From: Antedon mediterranea
Taxonomy: Eukaryota > Echinodermata > Crinoidea > Comatulida > Antedonidae
NCBI RefSeq assembly: GCF_964355755.1
Contig: NC_092676.1
Span: 18,210,288-18,274,287 of the forward strand
DNA length: 64,000 nt
Direction of reading: 5' to 3'
Under the pieces are notes generated by a model. The model saw only the letters and a program-made list of their open reading frames with translations. It had not been told where the DNA came from and searched no databases. Each line of letters opens with the position of its first letter. Position 1 is the stretch's first letter. The position numbers were made by a program, and so were the translations under genes. Below are positions 12,785 to 25,189 of this stretch, piece after piece.

Positions 12785-14682
12785 CTAAGATTTTTTCTTC
12801 AAATTTGAGGTATAATTTATCAGCATTAGTCCACCAAATATGGTAACATCCTTGGCAACTATCTCAACTTGCATCCAGTAGTCGACTTTGCGCGACGTCC
12901 AGTATCGGAAATCAAGATCTATAAAAACTACCAAGATCAGATGTAGAATGATAATTATTGTTGATGTAAGTGAAATTTTTAAGTCAGACAGTTGTGTTAT
13001 GCTGCACGTCAATCCAATGCACATATACAGTGGTAGTGTGATATTCCCAAGTGGCACGAGTGATAAAAACGCTTTCTTATCCTGTGGACTGTAATACAGT
13101 AGTGCAATATAAAACAAAATATGAAGAGCGAGTAGACGGCTTCCAGCAGGATATAAGTTACGTAGACGGTAGCGTCGTATTAGATTTTCGTGTGCGCGAC
13201 TTGCGATGACAAAGTTACAACCAATAAGAGCAGTGTCCCTGGATATGAGACGAGCCTGTAAAGTAAAATATTTGAATTAAAGGCCCATAAACAAAATTCA
13301 AAAAATATCAAATTTTAGTTAATGATGTCAGGAGAAAGGAATTTATCTTAAGTTAAAGCGTGTGTGGAGATAGGTAGTAAGTGTGATTACTCCAGAAAAA
13401 TACAACTAAAGCTCTGTCTACACTATCAAATTTTATGTGACATGATGATGTCACATTACTACCATATTTGGGCATATCTCCACCATATTTGGGCACATCA
13501 CACTTTTTTTTATAGTGTAGACAGAGCTTTATTTCCATCCTACCAAAAAAAATGCATTTGTATACAGCTACAGTACATCATTTGGAATTCCAGGCATAGC
13601 ACAATGCGGGACAGTGGAAAAACTGTTTCTACAGAGTTTTTTTTTCTATTTGTTAAAAAAATAAACTTTCAAACTTACCCGAAGCCATTCGCTCAATTGT
13701 AAATCAGCACCTTGGGTGAGAATACAATTGATCAAGTAAAGAGCTGAACCTATCAACGCAAACAAAGAGCGTTGCGTCTTTGATCCCATCATACTCCCAA
13801 TTATTACACTTACTATACAGTAAATAAATATGTATTCACGTGGAAACCCTTCATACCTAAAAACAATAGACAATTTATCAATAAAATACATTTTTAGAGT
13901 ATTTTTAACTTTGCTGAATATTTTTGAAAGAAAACAAGTTTTTGGCCATATCACATTTGCACAAACTCAAGATTCGAAATTTGTCATAGAAAACTAGCAA
14001 TTTCTTAGACCTAGTAGTAGATTTTTAATTAATTAAATTAGGTAATTAATTAGTCGGTTTTTTAACAAGCATAGGATAGGCCTAGTAATAGTATAATAAT
14101 TAATATTCATTTTCATATTCAATATTATATTAATAGGCCTAAATTTCTGTCTACACTATCAAATTGTATGTTAAAAAAACATAATGTGCCCATATATGGA
14201 CATGATGATGTCATATCACTACCATACTTGGGCATATAACTACCATACTCATCACACATTTTTTTTGTAAAATTAGGTTGATAATAATATGATAATGTAG
14301 ACAGAGCTTAAATTAAGCTGGTTGAAATTTGTTTAACTGTTTTGATTTTATTAGTCTTGTAGAAATAAAACATTTACTTGCTAGTTGTATTGCTCAAAGC
14401 TTTAAACTTTAAGGCAAATCTCACACCTCTTATTTGGGCCGAAACGTCTCTGCGCAAAGATGTCCCTGGGCAGAACCGCCCTCTAGCCCAGCTGAAGTTT
14501 TATATAGGCTTAACCTTGGCCTACTAGAATAAAGTAATCATTATATCTGACCTTTCATGAGATGCTCTTTCAGAACAAACTAATGCAAAGCACAAAGCTG
14601 AAAAGAAAGGATATCTAGTAACAAGAAATTCGCCAATTTGGCATTGAAAACGCCGAAAATCCGTCTCTGAAATTGTGTTCAT
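12785..14682 (-). CDS. TMEM101: TMEM101, multipass membrane protein
   Basis: Three exons on the minus strand: 14682-14552, 13856-13679 and 13255-12785, joining in frame to 259 residues; human TMEM101 is, from memory, about 257. Landmarks shared with the human protein include LVTRYPFF near the N-terminus, FALIGSALYL...DLQLSEWLR in exon 2 and FRYWTSRKVDYWMQVEIVAKDVTIFGG (given here as FRYWTSRKVDYWMQ then VTIFGG) near the C-terminus. Several hydrophobic stretches fit a multipass membrane protein. The start was set at MNTISETDF rather than an ATG nine codons upstream because it matches the family length. The human protein has been reported to activate NF-kB when overexpressed; its mechanism is unknown to me. 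MITE family 1 copies sit in both introns. Confidence 0.9.
13407..13532. mobile_element. MITE family 1, copy 3 (best preserved)
   Basis: In TMEM101 intron 2. The ends AAGCTCTGTCTACACTAT and ATAGTGTAGACAGAGCTT are perfect inverted repeats flanked by TA on each side. The core contains CATGATGATGTCACATTACT and two ACCATATTTGGGCA units. Confidence 0.85.
14140..14311. mobile_element. MITE family 1, copy 4
   Basis: In TMEM101 intron 1. Left end TTCTGTCTACACTATCAAA, right end TAATGTAGACAGAGCTTAA, with the family core GACATGATGATGTCATATCA between. Confidence 0.8.
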
Positions 14683-14709
14683 TTTGCAATATTTGGGTGT
14701 AAAAAACAA

Positions 14710-16232
14710 TTGTTTTTATATTGATTGGAAAGAGCGCCACCAATGGACGTTTGCACAATAACTTTTTTTAAGCTATTTAGTACAGTAAGCATGCATGCAG
14801 CGCATATATATACATAACAAATAACAGCGCATAACAAAACAATTGCGAAAAATCACAAAAACAAAATTGCGATAAGTTTTAAGAAATGAACGTTGCTGCA
14901 CATCGTAATAAACACACATGCTTCCAAAAAGTATTCCTATTTGAGAGAGTAGTTAGTTAGGCCTATAATATTATTTCCGCCATGTTAGAGGAAATGTCCG
15001 GTAAAGCGTAGGAGGTGGAAATCACACCGCGGATCGATTGTCATAATGAGGTAACTGTCCCTTATTAGGACAAAAAATTGCATAATTACCGTTTATTATT
15101 GAATAATATTATTCACTAATAGAAATGTGGAAATTCCAACACAATGAAAATAATTACTGTATAATTAAAGAAATTAAAATCATGAAATAAAATTCACCAA
15201 GGGGTCAGATGTGTTTCAAATTTTCAAAATAGATCGTGATTAGGCTTACACAAAATAAAAAGTAAAGTTAAGGAATACCAAATTAGTCTCATGTTTATAA
15301 ATCGACGGCCCTTGTCATAATTGCATTTGCATTGCGTTCAAATGGATTAAATTTACTGAATATAACTAATAGCAATTTTCAACCAATAGGCACTTACTGA
15401 CCAGTACACGAGATTATTACCGTATTCTTTACACAAACGAAAAAGGGAACAATTTAGTAGGCCCAATAATATAAATTAAATTGTTTATTTGATAAATGTT
15501 TAATGGTTTAACGACTGACGGAAATTACGAATGAAAATGAAAAAAAAAAACTTGTGATACAGTGTAACAGTGTAGTAGTTACCGGTAAGACTTGAAAAAC
15601 ATATTAACCTTGAGACATTATATTGCTTCCGGTACGGAAAATAAAAACAACCCAGATGATAAACATAAACATCCTAATGCTCATTCGGTCAAATTTAGTT
15701 AACATATAATATTAAACATTATTTGGTTTCATGATGCAATCACGATGAATAAGCAACAACACCAACCATTTAATAATAACAATATTGTCTACTTTCGATA
15801 TTTTTATTATAATATTGATAATAAATAACATATTTATACAGTTTAATTAATAATAATTAAGCAATCAAGCAAGTGTTTTTCATTATGTAGTTCAATTTTA
15901 CAAGTTTATAATTAACCTGTGTACTGTACACTATGTTATATTAAAAAATAATATTATATAGGCCTAAGTGTATCTTAATTGATTAGTTATGTAGAAAAGG
16001 TATCATCTTAAGCCAGTGTCTGGTTCTTTTATCTCTGCAACAGGAGTCTGAAACAGAGATAACGTAATATTAAAAGTACGTAGGCCTAACCCCGTATCTA
16101 AATGACTTGCGCTGGTCAGTTAAGATGTATCTAGTGACAGTTGAAGAATCAAGACTGAAATGAACAATGGGTTAAACGGCGTGCGGCGATGATGCTGCTG
16201 CTGATGATGATGGACAGAACGTTGTGAACGTT
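14710..16232. other. Intergenic, TMEM101 5' side to cNBD gene 3' side
   Basis: AT-rich sequence upstream of TMEM101, including its presumed promoter. I see no clear TATA box or further exon. Several AGGCCTA words occur. Nothing else can be supported. Confidence 0.5.
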
Positions 16233-19200
16233 CTATTGTGGTGACCAAACTGATTCCAAGTATCTTGTATGTCGTTTCTGTCTTCTACGAAGTGCTTCTT
16301 TCAAAATCGTATACTCCGACACAGTGTAACGTCGATTGGAAGAGTTGCGAACGATCTGTTTAAAAAAACAACAAAAATTGTATTTTTTGTATGATTATAC
16401 CATCAAACAAAAGTAAGAGAAGTTTAAGTCAGTTGCCACAATAGAACAATATTTGACTAATTTTATCATTTTATATATCTTAAATGATTGCACGATGGCC
16501 TATTGTAATAGACTCTCACTTTCGGAAGTTCATTAAGGCCATTCAGTTCCTACTAATAATTCCTTTAAGTAGGTCTAACAAAAAATGTTCGACGGATGAC
16601 TTTACTCAACTTTTACAATTGGAAGGTTTGGGATTGTCTGAAAGAAACGCATAAAAACAATACACCGCACGTGACTAATCAAATGACTAGTGGCACCACG
16701 ACGATGATCAACTGTTTTGTGTAATAAATGTACCGTGTACTTCAAATAGAAATAGTATTTTCCCATGGTCTGTCTTATACCATGGACCCTATTACATCAT
16801 TTGCCACACTACATCAAAAAGCTATTTTTCCAACGTATGGCAACTCTTCAATTTTATGATGAGACATTTTTGTTTCGTGTGTACCTATTTTAGCTATGGC
16901 TACCGACCAACCATCCAAAATGCCGTACCGAATTTCCGCAACCAGAAAAAAAAAATTATCTATAGAATTCCGCCTTTTGAATTTAGATGAAAGCATATAA
17001 CATCTATTTAAAGACCCTGGGATGATCTATTCATCAAACAGTTCATGTTTCAATATTAAATAAAAGGCATTTTTTTACTGTGTGTTAAAATTATTAATAA
17101 ACAATATGTAATTCCTGCATACTATAAATAATGGAATGTGTTTAGGTGAAAAAACCCCAATAAACGTAAATACTGCTCTTTTTTTAAACCTGTACTAAAA
17201 GTAGGCCGATATGAAATTATACAATAATATTACATTGTCAACTTAACCAGGATATAGACTTGTGACCAGGATATTTGAGAACAATATGTCTTTGTCAAAG
17301 GAAAAAAAAAAAAACACTTCAGGAAGTTAGCTAATTGTTGTTATTGGAACTGTAAGTCATGATTTTAATCATAACCCAAACACAATAGTCCATTATTACA
17401 GCATTTTGAGAGAGGAACAAATATAAGTTTTTAATTAACCACTCCATTACCACAACGTGATTAAGTTGTATTTAACAAAAGAGAAATTATAATATTGCTC
17501 ATCAAATTTGACCGTAAGTTGTTAATAATATCATGGAGCTTTTATAGCTCCATGATAATATTAAAACAACGGAAGTTTATAAATAGAGAGTCATAGATTA
17601 AATAAGATTATTATCATCGTCATTATGTCATAATTTATCATAATCGCCAGCATGTTAATACAGTATGGACAAGTTATATTACATCCCCCATCCCTATATA
17701 CACGTATTTCTGGGGTGTTAATGGAGTATACGGAATTGTACTGGGTTGGTTTTAAACATTTGAACCGTATCCGAGGAGGGGATAGGAGTCGGGGTGTTAA
17801 TGAAGTATCCGGAATTATACTGAGATGGTTTTAAACATTTGAACCGTATCCGAGGAGGAGATGGGGTTTGGGTTGTTAATGGCGTATCCGGAATTGTACT
17901 GAGATAGTTTTAAAAATCTAAACCGTATCCAAGGAGAGGATGGGATTGTTAATGGTGTATCCGGAATTGTACTTGGAATGTTTAAAAACATTTGAACTGT
18001 ATCCGAGGAAGGGGTGGTGTTTAGGGGTTTTAATGGAGTATCCGGAATTGTACTGGGAAAGATTTAAACATTTAAACCGTATCCGAGGAGGGATGGGAGT
18101 TAGGGTGTAGGCCTAGTAGAGAGAATCAAAGTAACCGGAAATATATTAGGAAATTCAAGCTTTTCGGTTAGCTTGGATTCGATTGGTGGGTTTTATGTAT
18201 CCGCTGAGGCGGGTCAAGACCGTACTACTAAATTCATACCGTATTATTCCTGTCAGAAATAGGCTCTGCGTCCTGTTGGTCTGGTAGATTTTCCTTACGA
18301 TTGATAAACTGTTGACTAGATTCATCAGAACTAATACTAGAAGTGGTTTCACTGGTTAATATAGATGCACTGCTTGCCGTTTCGTCCAAACAATTCGGCA
18401 ATATCGACTTCAGCTTTGAACCACTGTAAGATAACAATATATTAAATTTATTTTGTTTTACTGTTTCGCCCATTGTATAATGTCTTTTTCAATTTCTAGC
18501 CATTCTTGTTTATGCCACATTATGTTTACAAACATTTCATTTCCAAACTTTCAAATTACGCGATTGAGTGAAATGTCATGAAAAATAGATAGGCCTACAG
18601 TACAGAGAGAATAAAAGTAACCGGAATTGTATTGGGTAATTCACACTCTCAATTAGAAATTGGTGGGTTTCATGTACCCGCTCTCTGAGGCGTGAAATGT
18701 CTCGATCCAGTATTCTGGTTTGTTTTTTGTCTATTTCTGGTACTCTATCCGGTGAGCCTTACATAAATACCTGATGTGAACTTTAGCAAGTTTAAAAATA
18801 ATGTATGACAAAGGGAACTTCCCATACGAGTATCTACTTAATAATGAACTATATCATTTATTTCAGCTGCTAGTGAAGCCTACGTGCAACGCAAGTGAAG
18901 TGACCAATCACAAGCGACATTTCAGATGCGTCGTGATTGGTCAAAATTTTCGCTGCATTTACTTCATCCCCCTGGCCCTGCGTTGCCTCCCAGCGGCACC
19001 AAATTCTATTATTTTGAATTAATGTTGCGTCGGGCCGTATCTTTTTCCTGAGCGAATTACGTTTATTTCCCAATTAAAACTCTCAACTCCCTTCTTCCTA
19101 ACACATTGTAATACCAATGTTGCTTATTCTATGAAAACATGAATAGAGTATTCATACATAATATAATGGTAAATAATGAGTTGGTTTATAATTAAGTGAC

Positions 19201-22200
19201 ATGAATTAGCCTATATCAATATGTATCTGCCCATGGCAGAATAATAGTATTGTTTATTTAATAAACATCTAAACCCGCCCGCTTGTCAATTCCTTTGTTT
19301 CCTTTCAATTTTGTGGGAAGGGAATTATCACTAAATCACACTCATTCAAAATTGCCAGTAATTTAGTTTTAACAATCTGGAATCCAACCTAGAAAGTGGA
19401 TTAGTCAAACAATAACGCCTATAATGATTGAGGCAATACGAAAGTGATACTTTACTAGTACTATACTATGTTTTCTATGTTAAATATACCCAAATTGTAC
19501 CCACAACAACTTCAAACAAACATGCGATGCAACAAAATCTTGGTTCCCATCAGACGCAATTTGACCACCAATCAAGCGATGGATTATTTGAACTGTCACT
19601 TGTTATTGGTCAATTCGCTTTCGTTGCGCTTACGTCCTAGTGGAAAACCAGGCTTTGGACGTACTTATAACCATACATTTTCAATGAATATACTAATATT
19701 GATAAAGTATACAAAAATAAAAGTTTCTATTTATACCGTAAACTGGATAGTAACTTCAGTCTATCCGGTTGATCATCATTCCATGAATGGGTTGGGTTGG
19801 ATGAATAACCGCTTTCCGATAACTGACTTTCAGATCGGTTAACGACTTCCTCTCGGGAAGAAGGTCCATCGATTGCTATAATCAAAGGAAACGATTTATG
19901 TTGTCTTGGTTTGTGTATATTGATATCTGAAAGTGATTCTGATATGGAGTTTACCGATCCATTTGTTTGTTCGGAATCATCGTTCGTGTTTCCCTCTTGG
20001 GAATAATCTCTTTGTGAAAGCTTAGGTAATTGCAAATCCAACGTATTCGGTAAATTAATAAATGATGATAAAGCTGTTGGTTTGTAATGGGCATTCAATT
20101 GGTCAACTTCTTTAGAAACCTCTGAGTCATCAGTAGGTTTGAAAACGTCTGAAGAAGGATTGTTGACACTCCTTATTTGGAAACCGGCGTCATTGACAGT
20201 TCTCTGTTGTCGTTGACGTCTTTTTCTGGTAAGCTGCTTCTCAACATGTCTCAATCGATATAAAAGTGACCCGGGTCCAGTTCTATCCACTACAGGTCTT
20301 CTTCCTGTCATCCAAAGATTCAGCTTTTTATTTTGTGTTTCCTCTGAATTTGGAGTTTTGTCTTTTGTGTTTATTTCTCGTAGCCTCGTTAAAGCCCATT
20401 TTAGCATTGGAGCCTGAAATAAAATTATATTACATTATAAAATTAATAAAGAACAATCAATGCAGTGTTTTCTTACTGTACTTCTTACTGTATGTTAATT
20501 TTGTTACTTTACAATGTCATGGAGTGAGTACAGAATCTTAAAACTCCGATGAAAGTAAGTTTACGGTGTTGATTTTACTTCAAAATGAGCATTAGGGCCT
20601 ATGCATATACATCGGGACTCATGATAACTATTAAAAACACATTATTTTCGACAGACACCCAAAAAAACATGATTGACAAACAAGAAATGTGTTGGAATGT
20701 GTGTTGTGTCGAAATGTGCAAATTGGGCCTTCGTAGAAAGTGTGGAATAATTTTTTGAATAATGCCCGAGGCCACTGAAAGAATATTAGATTTGTAATAT
20801 GCAATATTTCAAGTCATTAGGAAACTTTCGTAGGCCTATAAAGTTACAAAACTAACTGTTAATTCACTGACCTCAACATCTTTTGGTATTCTTGAGAGCC
20901 TATGTTCAATCTTTATTTCTGCCAACCTCTGAATAATATTCAGTGTTCCCGGGTTTTTACGGTGTATCAACTTATCATAATATTTCAGATCCAGCTCATA
21001 CACTTCCACTTTTTCGATACATCGAATTGTCTGCATGTTTGTAGGTATTTTTAAGATTAACTCAATGTCACCTTAAAGAAAAAAATAAGTTCTTTTGTGT
21101 GTTTAGCGCTAAATTAAGCCACGTTAAGCATCTTTTCCATTAGCGGATATATTAGCGCGAATAGTACACTCCTTAATTATGAGTGTTTTTCTTCGTCACA
21201 AAAAGTAGACGAAAATATTAATGCAGGCGCATTATTGAACACTTTTGACTTGTGCGTATAATTTCGCCTAGTGGAAAACTGGATAGGTTTGTTTAACCAA
21301 GGTAATCTAACAACAGGACACTGACCTCGCTTTGCTAAGATAGGAACTCGAACAGCCCTTGATCTTATGTCTGGCTGCGGCAAATACCCACAGTACTGTG
21401 ATGTAATGCACATTATTCTTCGAGGCGCGCGGTGCCTGTTAAATGGCGTGGAACTGTACGTGTCGCAGCCACAGAATAGACCCTTTGAGCTCATCATCCT
21501 GTTGATTTCCTTGGCTTAACATTTTTACAACAGACCATAATTGGCATTTGGCCTACAATGAAATGATACCGAAAGGAAAGAGAGAGAGATTACTCCACCT
21601 GCTATGTCTCCTTTTCCAAGGACACAAAGATCAATTCTGTTTGACGCGCCATAGACGCTCCTAGATGAGTAAGTTTTTGACATTGACCGTCTTCCATATT
21701 TTGGCCTGTAAATGAAAAAAGACATTCGGAAACACATTTATTCAGCCGGTATGAATCGACATCCATATTTAACCTATGTCAGTCATCCCCCGTGGATGTA
21801 CATATTTGAGAATTGAAAGGAGGGGCGGGCGGGGCAATATGTGCCCAAACTAAGCACCTTGCATGTTAGGCTCACCTGACGATTCCAGCACCAAGTTTGT
21901 CCCGATACTGCTGTCGATGGAGGGAAGTGTCAGTCGACATTATAGCTAGTCCACCCATGATAAAATATAATGCGTTCACTGGGTCACCTTGCCTCACAAG
22001 ATTGTTATTAAACTCGATAGTGGTTCGCCGAAGACTCATTGCAAGCATTGACCGGTACCTTGGACGCCAGTCCCTAATAAAGAAAAACGGTTTTCAAAAC
22101 CATTACTGTTGTCGTTTGCGTTGTTTGTACCATCCTCCTATTACTTTATCATCGTCATCATCAAAGACATCGTCATGATAATGGCCATTATCATCATCAT

Positions 22201-25130
22201 TTTCTTAATCATCAACATAGTTTATTTATCTATTTGTGCTGGTTGTTTGATGATGGAAAAGCAAGCCTGTGAGCTACAGCGATTCTAATTGCTTTCGCTT
22301 ATCCTTGTTCATTAGATTTCCAGCTTCCTGTCTTGTTTTTGTTTACCAATGCTTTAATGTAATGTGATTTGTTAAAGGATAAATAAAGAATGAATGAATC
22401 TATAAATATTTCATCATATCCCCCTTATATGCCTCATATTCATTCATTCATTCATTGAATTTTCGGAATCTGTGGTCCATAGAAAGTAAAATTACATATA
22501 AATTAATTAAAAAGACTGTACTAATTATTACTACTTATCTCATTGTCGCTACTATAGCATCACTATATTATTACGTCATAATTTTATTATTCTCATCACC
22601 CCATTATCAGTTATTAACAGTATTAACAGTAAATAACGTAATCATCATCAAACAGTTTTCTCTCATCGTTGTAAATTCTCCATTCCCTCGATTAAAACAT
22701 TCATTTAAACCATTGTAAATGGGTAATTAACACACTTATTATTATCATTGTACATTTTCCATAAAGTCAAGGTTCTCTCAATTAACATTTTTCCACTATA
22801 GGATATGATATGCATTTTGTTTTTCTTTTCAAATTTTCCATTACGTTTTCTCAATAAAAAACACTCATAATGGAGGTATTATTCGTCATTGTAAATTTTC
22901 CGTTACGTTTTCTCAACACTCGCATAATTTTAAATTGCATCTGTATATTTTCATCACAAATTTTCCATTACGTCTTCTCAATAAAAACACTCATAATGCA
23001 GGTATTGTTCGTCATTGTAAATTTTCCGTTACGTTTTCTCAACACTCGCATAAGTGTAAATTTGCATCTGTATATTTTCATCACAAATTTTCCATTACGT
23101 TTTCTCAATAAAAAAAAACTCATAATGGAAGTATTACTCGTCATTGCAATTTTCGGTTACGTTTTCTAAATGAAAAGCATTGATTGTTGTTTTTGCACAT
23201 TTTCCATTTCATTTTCTCAATGAAAATACTCACACTGTATTTTAGGTGCATTTGCATCTGCGTATTTCATCACAAAATTTCCATTACGTTTTAAATTCAA
23301 TTAATTCTATTGGTTTCCATAACTGAATGATAGGATTATTATTTATTATAGTCAATCGGATTTGATGGCTGAATTTTTGGCAGCGTTCCATAAACTCTGC
23401 GGTAAAGGGAAATTCCCTAATTACGTAATCAAATTTCTGCACATACGGTATGTCAAACTGTGCTGCGGTACTAAGTATTCGATTATTATTCAATAATTAT
23501 TGAATGCTGGAAGCCTTTCAATTAAACCAGAAGATTTGTAATACAATAAAAACCGACTTTCGAACAAGCAAGAATGCTGTATAATAACCGTTGTTTATCG
23601 AAAAAGCATTTAATAAATGTCTAAATAGTTGATATCCACAGAAATGTTCTCAACTTTTTGTTTAAGAGCATGTGTAATGTCTTTTGTGACAATTAGAAAT
23701 AATTCAATCGTGCAAAAGTTGTTCTTGGATTGTATCATTATCTGTTTATTGTTATCGAGATTAACAAATTATCCATTGAAACAATGACAAATATCAACAA
23801 AAAGAACTAACGCGTTGCATGATATGTGTTTGAAAAGAGTGGTGGTGGGAGAAATAAAGTAGTGTTTGTGTTGCGTCTCTAGTGGAAACCAAGAGTATCA
23901 ACAAGAAAGGGTGTTCTAATCGCGATATTTCTTGTCGGGACCCCTCATGAAACGTCACGAAATAAACATGAATATTTCTTAGGCATATCCATAAGGTGTG
24001 ACGTAAGAACTACAATTCGCGTTGCATGATATGTCTTTGAAAAGAGTGGTGGTGGGAGAAATAATGTAGTGTTTGTGTTGCGTCTCTAGTGGAAACCAAG
24101 AGTATCAACAAGAAAGGGTGTTCTAATCGCGATATTTCTTGTCGGGACCCCTCATGAAACGTCACGAAATAAACATGAATATTTCTTAGGCATATCCATA
24201 AGGTGTGACGTAAGAACTACAATTCGCGTTGCATGATATGTCTTTGAAAAGAGTGGTGGTGGGAGAAATAATGTAGTGTTTGTGTTGCGTCTCTAGTGGA
24301 AACCAAGAGTATCAACAAGAAAGGGTGTTCTAATCGCGATATTTCTTGTCGTACATAAGTTGGGGACCCCTCATGAAACGTCACGAAATAAACATGAATA
24401 TTCCTTAGGCATATCCATAAGGTGTGACGTAAGAACTACAATTCGCTAATGCAAACGCTTTTCGTCGAGCCGTCTGTGTAGTCGAGTGGATTAGACTATG
24501 GACTTTGTATGTCGGGTTCGAATCCTATTAGCCATTTCTTTTTACTTTATAGTGAGAAAGATTATTTAGGGGGTTAGGTTAAGTTATATTTAGGAAGTAG
24601 CTCGGCTATCTTTCACATAAGGAGTCCTCAACTTATGTACGAAAAATAAATCGCGTCCTGGCCTTACCTGAATAGCGGATATGTATCAACAAAGCTAGTA
24701 CGCTCTTCTAGATCTTTTTGTTGGCTAAGCTGTAAAGATCGACTGTAAAGATCTTTGTTTACAATGATTACGTGCATTTTAGAATCACTTATCACAGATG
24801 CATTCCTAGTGTTACTCTTTTTTATGAGAGCTAATTCTCCAAAACTTAATCCAGCACTATCTGTAACGAAAAAAAAACACCAAACCAAGACAATTATTAT
24901 ATATGATTTATCATTTTGGTGCAAAAAATAAGAAACCACATTCGCTGCATGAAACATTCAATCTATGATCTCTACACATATTGCTTAATGTATATAACAA
25001 TGTTGTCTGCAGCTCAACCCTTATTAAAAAGCTTTTAAAGCATTTATAGAAAACAGGGGCGAGTGACATGTTTTAGAATTACTCGTCATAAAAATCCTTG
25101 AGAAATGCCATCATTCTCGTCACATCACGT

Positions 25131-25189
<59 letters not shown>

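Noticed and set aside
18155-18352. Second minus-strand frame over the penultimate cNBD exon
   Set aside because: Shadow frame: it does not match the phase of the neighbouring exons and runs into the intronic repeat.
21177-21497. 106-codon minus-strand frame inside a cNBD intron
   Set aside because: The flanking exons (21599, 21071) join in phase without it, no homology is seen, and the DNA looks like a repeat.
23284-23493. Minus-strand frame with a fairly protein-like composition in the cNBD gene
   Set aside because: The exons at 24668 and 22073 join directly in phase and give a normal cNBD; this frame has no place between them and starts in repeated sequence.
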